Shown here: in pieces, positions 10,171-21,771 of the stretch
Numbering within the stretch: position 1 is the stretch's first letter
How the letters are laid out: each line of letters begins with the position of its first letter
The notes under the pieces: generated by a model
Told to the model about the DNA's origin: nothing
Seen by the model: only the letters and a program-made list of their open reading frames with translations
The model's database searches: none
Translations under genes and position numbers: made by a program
Assembly: GCA_029962745.1 (NCBI GenBank)
Contig: CM057154.1
Span: 25,477,308 to 25,541,307 of the forward strand
DNA length: 64,000 bases
From: Echinometra lucunter
Lineage: Eukaryota > Echinodermata > Echinoidea > Camarodonta > Echinometridae
Reading direction: 5' to 3'

Positions 10171-11646
10171 TACATAACTGCACTGGGAACCGTATTCATT
10201 CGTTATAATGCGAAAGTTTATTGCACGTGCTTTTCCTAATTTTCCTATAATCAGGTGATAATCATCATGACAATTGGGACGCGTGGGCCTGGGCGCTTGA
10301 GCTGAATCAAATTATAACGGGAATTAAGAAAGCGGATGTAGCGAAGGATGAAAATATAGATTCATTTGCATGGATAATGCCCAAAATATCACACAGATTT
10401 GATACAGTAAAAAATGTACGTGGATGAACATTGTAAAAACGATGGTGTGAAAAAACTTGGGCTTGTAACATGAGTAGCTCACCACAAACATTCCACACGA
10501 GTGTGCACATTCCTCTTCGTAAGCCCCCCCCCCCCCCTGCACAACCAATCAAGTGTGGCGCACGTTAACAAGAAATGTCTGAATATTATTGTCCTCGTAC
10601 GTAAGGAAGAACGTATAACTAATAGGAAGTTAGCAAAATTGAACTAATTCGATCTATTACTCGACCTTAGTATCCCATCGGATACGCTGCAGAATCTTTT
10701 TATTAACAAAATTACTTAATTAGTTAATTGTGTTTGCATAATTATGCAAAACATCAAACGTGAATATCATTTTTTTCCATCTATTGTTCTGTTATTCTAC
10801 TAAGTTCTTAAATCATTTAGATATAATCCCGAAACTTATTTTCCCATTAATCTCACAAAGAATATAATGAACACGATCCCATGTTACATTTCTTACCCAG
10901 AAGGCGCAATTTATATTTACTTGTTGAAATTGTCAAACATAATATTTCACAGTGCATGTGAAGCAGCCAAAGCTTTGACACGGAGAGGGAACTGGGCGTT
11001 TGTTTGCTGCTATACACGTATGTTTGCACCGCTCACTTCGTGAGAGGAGCCATATTGAAATGTAAATAAGAGAATCACTGAACTGGTTCAATGAACAATG
11101 CCGGGATAGAGTACTTCTATAATTACCTCCTCCCGTGCGTTAATGAGCAAAAACACCCCTCAAAATATGGTTTTCCCAATGAGCGCACCTGGGAATATGA
11201 AACACAAATGAATATTTATGAGAATGCATGAATCAAGCTCTTTCATTAAAGTGTACTTATTTTCAATGAATATGATCAGAAGTTACTTTAATTCTCGAAA
11301 AGAAATAGTTTTTACACATTTTGAATAATCATGAATAATTTGTATTCCATACTTATTTCTCATTTGCTTTGTCTCCTGCGATTTTTAAAGCGATACTGAC
11401 TTTATACAGCAGTAATGGGATATGTATTTTGTCTATTTTCATCACTTCCGCGAGGAGGGTATCCCCCTCCCACGGTAAAGGAATTTTTCATAAAGAAAAA
11501 AAATCATGTGCGAAAGTCGCATCTTAAGAACACTTTTAGAGGAAAAGCTCTAACTTAACCAGTGTTTGGAAAACATATCGGGAGTGGGCCGTTTTTGAGA
11601 AAACTTAAATATAATTATACCAAGGTTGATGAATTCGTACTTTAGT
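10171..11646. other. Non-coding sequence collinear with block 2
   Basis: Matches 31200-32240 and neighbouring sequence in inverted orientation. Open frames near 10307-10552 start in a poly-C run and show no domain or conserved splice sites. Nothing further is recognised. Confidence 0.55.
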
Positions 11647-12422
11647 CCAATTTCACAACGCAAGAGGGCAGCAGTTCGACATACTGCGGTGGGCGCTCCA
11701 ACTTTTATAGTACACAAGTCAATAGCGCGTTATGTACATTCGTTCGATTTTTTGTCTATTTTGACCAATATATGCAGATTTCTTTTAATATTTGCAATGA
11801 CAAATTGTCAGGGAAGTTCAGGTCGCAGCTGTGCGGTGTTCGAATGCCACAAGAATTAGAGAAAGTTTAAAAATTTGAAGCTAACTGAGTGCGAAATTCA
11901 CTCGCTTTTGACTCATGAAGCCTGTTTGTGTGAGAAGCCATACTCCCTACACAGGTTTCCGTAAACAATGCGAAGGAATCCGTCGCCAGTGGGTAAAAAT
12001 ATCAACAGAAAGGAATTTGAAGTCAAGAAACATTATCATTATGTACTTTGGTGTAAAATTTAATGAGTGAAAACATGACTTTGTAAACAGGGTAAGATTG
12101 AGGGCTCCCGTTTACTACGGCTTCTATGCTGCAATCGAACTTATACTGACAAAAGTCACAAAACTAAGTTGAAAAACTATCGAAAGTACAAAAATACATC
12201 ATACCTTCATCTGTCAGATATGGCCATTGTCTTACCTCATGTACCCATGTATCCATGCTTTATTTTATTGATCTAGAATAAAGCAATTGGAACAATATTA
12301 GGGCATATCTCGTATCTTACATTCATTTTGTACACAGAGGCAATCGCGGTCAGCGCGCTTGCCCACCGCAGCAATGGCGTCGCCGATAGAGGGCCAAATA
12401 CATAAATCGGAGGTGAAATTGG
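11647..12422. mobile_element. 776-bp insertion private to block 1, probable DNA transposon
   Basis: The homologous position in block 2 (about 31188) passes directly from a TTAATTCGTAC-like segment to TATATTCAAAATACGG (inverted sense), without this sequence. The ends are CCAATTTCAC and, inverted, CCAATTTCACC, a 10-bp terminal inverted repeat. The outside 8-mers ACTTTAGT and GCTATATT both resemble ACTATATT at the empty site, so they could be a decayed 8-bp duplication. No transposase is visible. Confidence 0.6.
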
Positions 12423-14963
12423 GCTATATTCAAGATACGGTCGGCGTCATTTCATTACAAATATTCACTTTCGACGATGCAGTCCGTCAAATTCAAACAC
12501 ATTGTACTGATAATCTCGGTAGAACTCTAAGTTCGCGCTTAATCATGATTAAAGTCTTGAAGTAAGGTGATGGACGCTTCTTACAATAAAATATGGTGTG
12601 CTACTAGCTATTTATATACATGGCATTGAAACCAGAAAAAAAATTTGAAAGCCCGCTCTATATTGAAGGTGATCTGAAGAGTTAAAAAAAAAAATCACAG
12701 AACTGAAATATTAAACAGGGGGCGCGCGCCCTGGGCGCCCCTGCCTGGATCCGCCTACAGGCAAGCCATAGGCACATATTCGTACTAAAAATTACATGAT
12801 AGTCTACATGTAGATCTATATACTATAGTCAACTTGGGAGAGTTTGGTACACTTCATTTGGGCATGCGATGGCAATCTATATTATTCAGACTCAGGTCCA
12901 GGTACCATAGTAACTGTTGTTGCATCATTATTTTAAAAACAGTATGAAGCTGATGAAACTCTATTCTGATTTCATTTCTGGCAAAACCTATATGTGAAAT
13001 GTATCCATATACAGCATAAACAACTCAAATTTTTTTTACTGGAGCTTGAAGAGCCGTTCGGTTGACTTGGAGTTACAAGTCGGTTGGCAGATATTTTCTG
13101 AAGAAAATATGGCAGCAAGGTTGCCATATCATTAATTCATTGATGACAACATAACATTTCTTTAAATATAATTTGATGACTTTTTTAGGCTCATTCATTC
13201 CGCTTCAGTGTATTTTGATGAAAAAAATAACACTTTGATCTTCTTAACAAAAAGTTTCAGGAAGTCCAGGACAGTGGTTCATAATCTAGAAAGAAGCGTC
13301 ATTCCCCCCCCCCCCCCCCAAAAAAAATAAATCAAAAATAAATCAAAAATAAAAACACCCCCAAATGTTCCATTAAGATAATACAAATCTACTGTACATA
13401 TACAATATTGTTTGAAAATAATTTTTTGTGTTTTGTGTGAGAGAGGGGGGAGGGGGGTACTTTGATTAGAATAATAATGCAACATAACTGTCGAAAAATT
13501 TAGGCCTTACCCCCCCCCCCCTTCATGTTTCCTGAATATTTATAAAACACCGCTTGCTTAAGGGGTGTAAAGTAACATGAAGCTCAGGGGTTCAGCACCC
13601 CTTGTGAAAAAAAAATCGTTCCCAGGGGCTTGTCTCTGATTGGGGATGTTAGAGTGTAGACCTAATCGGTGTGATCATGAGGCATTGATGCCCAAGAATG
13701 GCTGTCAATATGAACTAAACAATGACAATTTTTGCTGCGTTTTTCTACGGCATATTAATTTTGTAGATGTCAGTTTTTGGCGTACATGGGTGCTTCATGG
13801 GATTCGCCGAGTAGGATTGCCTGAACACACGGGAATTCCTCTGATTCCATAGAGCTGAGAGGGGGTGGTCGTTGAGGAATCAGAGTTGAGTTATATGACT
13901 TTTTGCCAAACACCTTATTGTAGGATTAAGTTTCAAACTACTCCTGCGTGAAGTGCATATCCACTTGACTTCGGATGAATTTCTGGGTCATTGTTATCTG
14001 TATTTACGATATTCCATTTAACATGCTTGCAAATTGCTTTATACAATGCCGTCTCCGGCCATTTCTCCCCCAATACAGCTGAGATAAGTCACTGAGCCAT
14101 AAATTTCAGAGCGTGTATCTATATCTTCCTTTTGAAAACTGCAGGCCATGTACAACATATGCACAAAAAATGGTCAGCTTTGAAAGATAATAGCCCAATG
14201 TAATACTGGATTTTTTAAAGAAATGACTTGAATACACCTGACCAAATTTCACGACAGCATGGTAGATAGTCCCTTAAAGTAACTAAAAATATTCATTGTG
14301 CCAGTAAAATCATATGAATTAGATTATGTGGGTGAAAATTAGTAATATATTAGAGCGGATTTATTGTGATTTTGCTTACGTGCGTCGATCAGCAAATGAC
14401 TCTTAAGTGAGTGGTGGGGTTCGTGATTGCCTAAATTGGTCTTTCAGATGGGAGGCCGGGAAAAAACACGACCAAGTACGTAAGTAGAACATTCCTAACC
14501 CTTATCAAATATTTTACTGAAAATTTTAAGTAATTTATTTCAGATTAGGAGAATGGGAAAAAATCGTCAGCGCCCTCATTTGATCATATTAGGTAGAACC
14601 ACTAAATAATTCGGCCTCTTGCGGCTATGCCTGTATATCTGCCAAGATGTCTGCGCCCTCGAAGCGCCCATTGGTTGTGTGGTTAACGAACATACGTGTA
14701 TATTTGGAGTCAGCTAAAAACAAGTTAAAGGGAGATCAAAACACTGCTATGCACGCATACCAGAATATTCTCCTCGCCAGAAAAGTAAAGATGTTTATGA
14801 ATAGGGCAACACCACCACCGTCACATCAAATGAAGGCAGGAAAGCCATTCGATTCGAGTGACTACACATACACTGTTGGCTTACAGAGAGTTGTGATCAC
14901 TCAATTCATGCATTATTAATTTTTAATGTCTCGTGCTCTCCATGATTTTTAATTCACTATTAC
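12423..14963. other. Non-coding sequence collinear with block 2, possible conserved frame at its left end
   Basis: Collinear (inverted) with about 28625-31190. At 12423-12564 a frame containing FTFDDAV and IMIKVLK and ending in TAA is open at the same place in block 2, but no splice site or known family supports it. A 90-codon frame at 14647-14919 is broken by single-base indels in block 2, so it is unlikely to be coding. Poly-C and poly-A runs occur at about 13303-13328. Confidence 0.5.
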
Positions 14964-15157
14964 CTGTAACACATTCATTCACATCGGCATTTTCAGCACT
15001 GACATTTTTACCTTTGACATTTATTTCTTCCTCTAATATTTTTACATCTGACATTTTTTGCTCTGACATTTTTACCTCTGACATTTTTACATCTGACATT
15101 TTTACACCGAACAAATGTATCCGAGTTACGTCGGTGACCTCCCAGTTCTTTTTTCAC
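14964..15157 (-). CDS. Candidate exon with tandem Lys-Met-Ser-Glu-Val pentapeptides (probably broken here)
   Basis: On the minus strand a pyrimidine-bearing acceptor (…CATGTAG) precedes this segment and CAG|GTAATA follows it. It encodes VTDVTRIHL, then four units of a 15-bp repeat (KMSDV, KMSEV, KMSEQ, KMSDV), then ILEEEINVKGKNVSAENADVN-type charged sequence. Block 2 keeps both splice sites and has one extra 15-bp unit (28415-28624). The A-run near the acceptor has six A here against seven in block 2, which puts a TGA at the start of the reading frame in this copy. No family is recognised. The coding status is an inference from the in-frame repeat variation and the retained splice signals. 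Confidence 0.4.
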
Positions 15158-15550
15158 CTACATGTGTACAAAATAACGTTAGCGCATGGGACAGACTTTT
15201 CCAATTCAAGCTTTCAGCTTCTAATTTATGAAAGCGAGCGTAAGGAGATAGAAAAAGGAAGATATTTCATTAAAGATATAATCTATTCATAAGAAAGCTA
15301 GATGAAAATTATAAATTACAAAGAAAACATTTCACTACTCAAACATGAGTTGGCAGATTCCCGTATGAATTATTTTTTAAAAACTTTTTTTATGTGATGT
15401 GTGTGTTTGTTTATGGGAGGGGGGGTCAACCCTAGCCTCCTCAATATGCCTGCATGCTCCCACTGTACGTTTGATGGAGATTGGACTATTAAAAGTACCC
15501 ATTCTCATTCAATACACTGTTTTCCAAAATAATACGTACTGGTAGACCTA
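15158..15550. other. Non-coding spacer
   Basis: AT-rich sequence collinear with 28028-28414 in inverted orientation. It includes a poly-G run near 15419-15425. No gene is seen. Confidence 0.5.
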
Positions 15551-15710
15551 CTCTCTAAATCCCTTAGATTGGAAATCAGTCTATAAGATTGTGATGAGGG
15601 ACCAATCCAAAATTCGATTGAGAAAAAGATTGACTTCTAAATCTATTAGACTGAGATTTTCAATCGAATATTGGATTGGTCCCTCATCTCAATCTAAAGA
15701 ATTTAGAGAG
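15551..15710. mobile_element. 160-bp hairpin MITE
   Basis: The sequence is almost entirely self-complementary. It starts CTCTCTAAATCCCTTAGATT and ends AATCTAAAGAATTTAGAGAG, with GAGGGACCAATCCAAAATTC opposite GGATTGGTCCCTC. A second copy lies at the homologous site 27868-28027, so the insertion predates the block duplication. The loop is only a few tens of bases. No target duplication could be fixed. Confidence 0.8.
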
Positions 15711-15999
15711 AAGACATGGGAACAGTTAACTGCGTTTTATGTCATTTTTGAGGAGAAGAAAATTTGAAATGAAATACATTTCTTCTGGATGAAAATGGCC
15801 CTATTTATTTTAATTTTATATATATTTTCAACTCAGTATTTCTGGCCGACCGCATCATCTCGCTCGCCCATTTCATTTTCATTTAATCTATTTATTTCAT
15901 TCACCATAAAAATACAGAAATATGACACATGCACATGAGATAGAAATGGTAACATAAGGTACGAGATTAAAAGAATACATGTACACAAGAGTCATTTTA

Positions 16000-16230
16000 C
16001 ACTCTTAAAAATTCCGAGTCAGACTTGACCCGGAAAATAGTCCATTGGGACCACACTCCATTCTGGGTCAAAAATGACAGGGATTAAAGTCACAATAACC
16101 CTGAATAAGGTCAATTGTGACCCGGAAACAAGTCTTCGTGACCCTATTCTGGGTCATTTTTGACCCTGAATGGAGTGTGGCTCTAGCGGACCATTTTCCG
16201 GGTCAATCTGACACAGAATTTTTAAGACTG
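16000..16230. mobile_element. 231-bp hairpin MITE with TA target duplication
   Basis: The termini CACTCTTAAAAATTCCGAG and (inverted) CAGTCTTAAAAATTCTGTG flank a long inverted repeat containing GACCCGGAAAATAGTCC and CTCCATTCTGGGTCA. TA lies on both sides (15998-15999 and 16231-16232), which suggests a Tc1/mariner-like mobiliser. The homologous copy is at 27331-27562. A hAT-like element (16235-17234) has inserted across its right end. Confidence 0.8.
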
Positions 16231-16234
16231 TATA

Positions 16235-17234
16235 CAGGGGCGTCGCTACACTTTTTTAATGGGGGGGGGGGGGGGAGGGTGTAGAGGCCAGATTGCCGAC
16301 AAATTATGCCTCCGGTTGCCGACGACCAACGTCGACAAATTCAATTGTATAAAACCCACGAGGCATGTTCAATTGTGTGCCTGTATTATATTTTCCTTCT
16401 AAATTATATCTGTTCACCTCACTTGCTGAATGTGTTAGCTTTCCGAAAACATTCTCTATCTAAATATAATACGAGTGAGCGCAGCGAGCGAGGAAAATAT
16501 ACACTCTCTTTCAGTGATAGTTCTTCATCAAACTACATGATGGGCTTAAAGATATCTAAATCATATATTTGGTCACTTCTCTCACATGATTCATTCGCTT
16601 TCAAAGACCATTCTAAATCGTAATATTATACGAGCGAGCACAGCGAGCAAGGAAAAAATCTATATACTCCTTATCATATAATCCTTTTCATGGTAGAAGT
16701 GAAAGTTCTTCATCAAAATATATGATGGGCCTTTAAGAAATCTATTTTGATATTTTGGTCAGCTCTCTTACCTAATTTATTTGCTTTCAAAGACCATCCT
16801 GTATCTAAATATCATACGAGCGAGCGCAGCAAGCGAGGAAAACTATATTTACTCTTTTTTATGGTATAGAGGTGATAATTCTTCAACAAAATACATGATG
16901 GGCCCCAAAATATCTAAATTATATATTTGTTTATTTCACTTGGCAAATGTGTTTGCTTTCCGAAAACATCCTGTATCTTAATATAATACGAGCGAGCGCA
17001 GCGAGAGAGGAAATACAGGCTCTCTTTCGTGTTACCAGTGTTATTTCTTCGTCAAAATGCACAAGCAAATAAATCGAATATGACTCTATTTGGGCACCTT
17101 ACTCATCTTTCTTTTTTTCTTTTTCCCTCCTTCCTCTTCCCTCTCCTTTCTCTCTCTCTCTCTCTCTCTCTTTTGCCGACAAGAATTTTAAATGGGGGTG
17201 GGGTGTCACACCCCCCCCTTTAGCGACGCCCCTG
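16235..17234. mobile_element. hAT-like element with internal tandem repeats, copy 1 (1000 bp)
   Basis: The left end CAGGGGCGTCGCTACA and the right end (inverted) CAGGGGCGTCGCTAAA form terminal inverted repeats. ACTGTATA (16227-16234) and AGTGTATA (17235-17242) are an 8-bp target duplication with one mismatch. Block 2 shows the empty site near 27327. The interior is four tandem units of about 170 bp, each with TACGAGCGAGCGCAGCGAGC and a segment containing TTCATCAAAATACATGATGG. There is no transposase. A second copy with more units is at 20127-21458. CT-rich and poly-G/poly-C tracts lie next to the ends. Confidence 0.92.
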
Positions 17235-17242
17235 AGTGTATA

Positions 17243-17559
17243 TGGGAATGGGGGTCAACAAAAAGAACATTTAGCCTTATAAGACGCTGACCCCTATGTA
17301 CTATAAATAACAAAAGCAAAATATCTTTCATACAAAACAAGGGTGGCCAGAAAGAATGGGACTTCATTTTTTTTTTTTTTTTAACTCTTCAAAGAAGGGA
17401 TGTTTCTTAAAGTAATTGGGATATTGTTCCGAACTGGTACCTTTAAAAAGAATTGATTTTTTTAGACATTAGTTCTAATTCTGGGTAAATGAGTACAGTA
17501 ATGTAGTTACAGTAATTCATGTGCGACAAAATCATTGAATGATATCACATAATCAAAAT
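17243..17559. other. Non-coding spacer
   Basis: Collinear with 27025-27325 in inverted orientation. It contains a T-run near 17367-17382. No gene is seen. Confidence 0.5.
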
Positions 17560-18830
17560 ATACAGGGAAATGTTTTAGCCGAAGAATAACACCCACACAT
17601 TTTGCAGTGCGATTGCACGCGACACCATTGTGTTCATGCCATGTCGATTAATCGTCGATGTACACACCAAGAAATTTAACAACAGAAACCCGAGATATGT
17701 TCTGAGCATTGAAACTTGGAGTGAAATCATTTTCGTAAAATTTTCTTTTTGTAAATATAATTTATTTTTAACATTTACTAGTAGTTTATTATTAATTGTT
17801 TTTTTCTTTTCTTTCTCCCCCGCCCCCCTCTCCCCCTATTCTTCCTTCTTTCTTGCTCTGTTTCTATCCTCTTTCCTAACTCTATGCTCCTTTGGGAAAT
17901 TACATGCACTTTTTGCAATACATGTATTACATTTCATGTTTCTAACTCAGGGAATTTCTTACCTAATTTTTCATCAGCTGAAGAATAATGATATCTGTGC
18001 CTACTACCTTGCCATAATTCATAATCTTAATTCCATTCCTATGGGGTTCTGACAAGCAGTCACAGTCCCACATTTAATAATTTCTTTGAGTGCTTAGTTT
18101 TTTGAGTGCTGTAATATGATTGTAATTGTATCTGTATTTGTTCTCTTTTTTATATACATGTATTACTCCCTTTCTCCCTGCTCCTTTTCTCTCCTCCTTT
18201 TCTTGGACTCTCTCCATTTCTCCTTATTCTCTTTTTCCTTGCTGATTTCCTTCTCCTCATCACCTCTCATCCTCTTGGGAGTAAATTTTAAGGAAAATGA
18301 GACCCTGGGGAAGATTGGTTTGGTGGGGGGGTGTTCTCTCTGTTTTCTCCTTCCATGGAGGTTTATTTGTTTTCCCCTGGGCCTCATACTTCTTTGTTGT
18401 ATTGTTATATATAACGGGGGTATTTTATTAGTTGTAATTGATTGTTATTTATTCTGTAATTTGATTTCACATGTGTATTTATGTATATTTTTAATTTGTA
18501 CACAAGGCATGTGTCGGTCTTTGGACCGTTTGTCCTTGTTTTTGATTGTTTTAACTGAATAAAATCCAATATATATATCAACCAAACATTCACTTTAATT
18601 AATTCATCATTAAACATGATTATCATTAAACTTAAACATGGGTTTGACATGAACACACTGGTGTCGTCTGCAAAAAAAATGAAATGCAAAAGTTGCGAAG
18701 AACTAATAATATCATTAAATATAAATCAAGAAAAGTAATGGGCCAAGTGTAAGAACAGGGGCTCTATTTCTTCATCTCTTTGCACGTATCAATACAATTT
18801 CACTGACTTCAGCTAATATCTCGACTCTTT
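17560..18830 (-). pseudogene. CR1/Jockey-type LINE reverse transcriptase fragment, interrupted by a second retroelement
   Basis: On the minus strand the fragment carries the RT signatures of non-LTR retrotransposons: a GPLLFLIY-like motif (near 18735), FADDTSVFMSN including the catalytic Asp pair (about 18640-18675), and, about 900 bp further on, a KFLGVYIDD-like thumb motif (near 17655). Between them, about 17750-18575, lies foreign DNA on the other strand, which ends in an AATAAA signal and a TA run and looks like a truncated LINE or SINE 3' end. Several stops break the frame. The same nested structure is present in blocks 2 and 3. Clade assignment is from motif recall only. Confidence 0.8.
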
Positions 18831-19750
18831 CTTCGCTTTTATCTTTTAACCTTTTCCTCCCTCCCCCCCCCCCCCCCCCCTCTCTCTCTCTCTCTCTTTC
18901 CCTCTTTGCCCCTATCAATATTCCACCTGTGGTATTCCATTTTCGTCAGATTTTTAATTAATATGCTTATTAGCACATACCCTACTATTGTTTTTGCTGT
19001 ATGTTGTCTCCGAAACGAGTATGAAAACATTACACAGTGAATAAAATATTTAGCAGCGTACATCATAATTATTGCTGTATCCGTTGTATGAAGAATGCAT
19101 TGGCGTAAATCCCGCGGGATGGTGCATTTTGGATTCATGTGTAATATCCAGCACTTGCAGACATTTTTAAAAAGGGGAGGATGACATGTAAAATATACCA
19201 ATGCTTTCAAAGCAAAAAGGATTATTAAACGCTCATTTTTTTGAAATTTGGTGGCATGTATCATAAGCGACGGTTTTAGTATGATATTTTTATTTGAATG
19301 CTCTTAGAGTATATATGGGTACTCGTGTGTGTATGTTCGAACTAGAATTTTCGGAAAAAGATTTCGATTATCCCCCCCCCCCCCCTCTCTCTATCTCTTC
19401 GTAATGGATTTACACCGGTAAAAGTATGGTAATGAAAAAGTAATTCGGCACAAAGCGAGTGGAGTGTAATAAAAATCCTGAATTTTTCTTCAATGATATA
19501 TGTCTAGCATCTTATTTTCCTTTTTTCTCTATAGATTTAACAAATATCTGGGTTATCACATGTCTGTTTAGCTTTTCTCTCATTTTTTTTTTTCCAAAGG
19601 GTAGGTAACACAAGTATGCTTCCAAATGATTTTATACGTCATTCATGTTGTGAAACAATCAACACATCGACAGATGACCATATTAACCTTTGTCTTCATA
19701 GCAATGTATTGGTAGCCTATTTAGTTCGACTATCAATTCTCTTAAAACAG
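18831..19750. other. Non-coding sequence upstream of LRR exon A
   Basis: Collinear with 24871-25790 (inverted) and 61335-62240. Long frames on the minus strand near 18839-19264 are punctuated differently in each block and show no domain. C/CT-runs lie at about 18860-18898 and 19371-19386. Confidence 0.5.
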
Positions 19751-19888
19751 ATCCAGACGCTGGAAATGAATTATATGTACACGATGACTGGGCGTATCCT
19801 TCATTCAATTCTCTCTCTACCACGCCTCCTGTCACTCAGCTTGATGTATATCAGACCCGTTGACATGTACGATGAAGAGACAGTACAT
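19751..19888 (+). CDS. LRR exon A, block 1
   Basis: A 138-bp internal exon of a leucine-rich repeat protein. The acceptor TTCTCTTAAAACAG precedes it and GTATGT follows. It is in phase 0 at both ends. The 46 codons start Ile-Gln-Thr-Leu, parallel to the Ile-Gln-Lys-Leu start of type B exons, and contain LSLPRLLSLSL with the LxxLxL spacing of an LRR. Copies at 24733-24870 and 62241-62378 have identical length and splice sites. The main differences are at residues 8-14 and 33-41. From memory the closest family is the NLR-type receptors of sea urchins, which are thought to act in innate immunity, but only LRRs are visible here. An alternative upstream acceptor at 19701 would give a longer exon in a different start phase. 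Confidence 0.75.
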
Positions 19889-20118
19889 GTATGTATCATG
19901 TTATCACAACATCACTGATATCATAATCTTCTTTTGCATGCAGTTGGATAAAAAGTGGTAGGAAATATTAGAAAGATGAAATATGAATTATAATGAAATA
20001 ATGACATGGATAATCGCTGAAATGTAAAAAAAACAAGGAAATAATTTCATTTAGAGGTAACAATAATTTGGTTTAAAAATGGAAATTAAGCGAACTCACA
20101 ACCCATAAATATACATTT
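19889..20118. other. Intron sequence between exon A and the hAT-like insertion
   Basis: The start of the A-D intron, beginning with the GTATGT donor. It is collinear with 24500-24732 and 62379-62625. Confidence 0.6.
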
Positions 20119-20126
20119 GTGATATC

Positions 20127-21458
20127 CAGGGGCGTCGCTAGACTTTTGTTAATGGGGGGGGGGGGGTGTGGAGGCCAGATTGCCGACAAATTATGCCTCC
20201 GATTGCCGACGACCAACGTCGACAAATTCAACTGTATAAAGCCCACGAGGCATGTTCAATTGTGTGCCTCTATTATATTTTCCTTCTAAATTATATTTGT
20301 TCACCTCACTTGCTGAATGTGTTAGCTTTCCGAAAACATTCTCTATCTAAATATAATACGAGCGAGCGCAGCGAGCGAGGAAAAATATACACTCTCTTTC
20401 GTAGAAGTGATAGTTCTTCATCAAACTACATGATGGGCTTAAAGATATCTAAATCATATATTTGGTCACCTCTCTCACATGATTCATTCGCTTTCAAAGA
20501 CCATCCTAAATCGTAATATTATACGAGCGAGGAAAAAATCTATATACTCCTTATCATATAATCCTTTTCATGGTAGAAGTGAAAGTTCTTCATAAAAATA
20601 CATGATGGGCCTTTAAGATATCTATTTTGATATTTTGGTCAGCTCTCTTACCTAATTTATTTGCTTTCAAAGACCATCCTGTATCTAAATATCATACGAG
20701 CGAGCGCAGCGAGCGAGGAAAAATATATATACTCTTTTTTATGGTAGGTGATAACTCTTCATCAAAGTACATGATGGGCCTCGCTTGCCGAATTTGTTTA
20801 CTTTCCCAAATCCATCTTGTATCTGAATATTGTACAAGCGAGCGTAGCGAGCGAGGAAAAATACTCCTTTTCATTGTAGAAGTGAAAGTTCTTCATCAAA
20901 ATACACGATGGGCCTTTAAGATACCTATTGTGATATATTTGGTCACCTCTCCTACCTAATCTATTTGCTTTCAAAGACCATCCTGTATCTAAATATTATA
21001 CTAGCGAGCGCAGCGAGCGAGGAAAATATATTTACTCTTTTTTTATGGTATAGAGGTGATAATTCTTCAACAAAATACATGATGGGCCCCAAAATATCTA
21101 AATCATATATTTGTTTATTTCACTTGGCAAATGTGTTTGCTTTCCGAAAACATCCTGTATCTTAATATAATACGAGCGAGCGCAGCGAGCGAGGAAAAAT
21201 AGGCTCTCTTTCGTGTTACCAGTGTTATTTCGTCGTCAAAATGCACAAGCAAATAAGCCGAATATGACTCTATTTGGGCACCTTACTCATCTTTCTTTTT
21301 TCTTTTTCCCTCCTTCCTCTTCCCTCTCCTTTCTCTCTCCCTCTCTCTCTCTCTCTTTTGCCGACAGCGATCGCGAATTTGCCGACAAGAATTTTTAATG
21401 GGGGGGGGGGGTGTCACACCCCCCCCCCCCCCACACCCCCCCTCTAGCGACGCCCCTG
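20127..21458. mobile_element. hAT-like element with internal tandem repeats, copy 2 (1332 bp)
   Basis: The termini CAGGGGCGTCGCTAGAC and (inverted) CAGGGGCGTCGCTAGAG are near-identical inverted repeats. The flanking 8-mers are identical: GTGATATC at 20119-20126 and 21459-21466. Both other blocks show the uninterrupted site, GTGATATCGGCATT at about 24492 (inverted) and AATGATATCGGCATT near 62626. The interior holds six tandem units of the same family as copy 1, against four there, with the unit near 20521 shortened. No transposase frame is present. It sits inside the A-D intron of the LRR gene. Confidence 0.95.
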
Positions 21459-21466
21459 GTGATATC

Positions 21467-21771
21467 GGCATTCCAAACTACCAAAATACATTAATATCTA
21501 CGTTCTTTGCATCGATCGTCTTCCACAAGCTTCCACTATATATATAACCTTCATCTGATTTCTCTTTGCTACACAGGCTGGCTCTTTGAAAAAAGTTGAC
21601 TTCATTTTTGTTCATTGCTAACTGATCAAATATTTACTCGGAGCAATTCAAACAATAAAATAATCATTTCACGGAAGTATTCAATCAGGTATTCAATTTC
21701 TTTTTAATGCTATTGCTAGTTGTAAAACACTTAGAATAATTCATGAGCCCTTCTTATTGTGTATTCCGTAG
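21467..21771. other. Intron sequence ending at the exon D acceptor
   Basis: Collinear with 24186-24490 and 62640-62929. It ends with the acceptor ATTCCGTAG at 21763-21771. Confidence 0.6.

Noticed and set aside
10307..10552. Frames near the poly-C run, with a partner at 31840-32115
   Set aside because: Start inside a homopolymer, no domain, and length differences between blocks shift the frame.
14647..14919. 90-codon plus-strand frame
   Set aside because: Single-base indels in the homologous block 2 sequence disrupt it, so it is not conserved as coding.
16306..16981. Frames of 66-105 codons with a recurring SERSERGKYTL motif
   Set aside because: Arise from the internal tandem repeats of the hAT-like elements. 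Similar peptides appear in each unit and in the second copy.
18116..18562. 148-codon hydrophobic frame resembling a membrane protein
   Set aside because: Lies in the CT-rich retroelement insert inside the LINE. The corresponding frames in the other blocks are interrupted differently.
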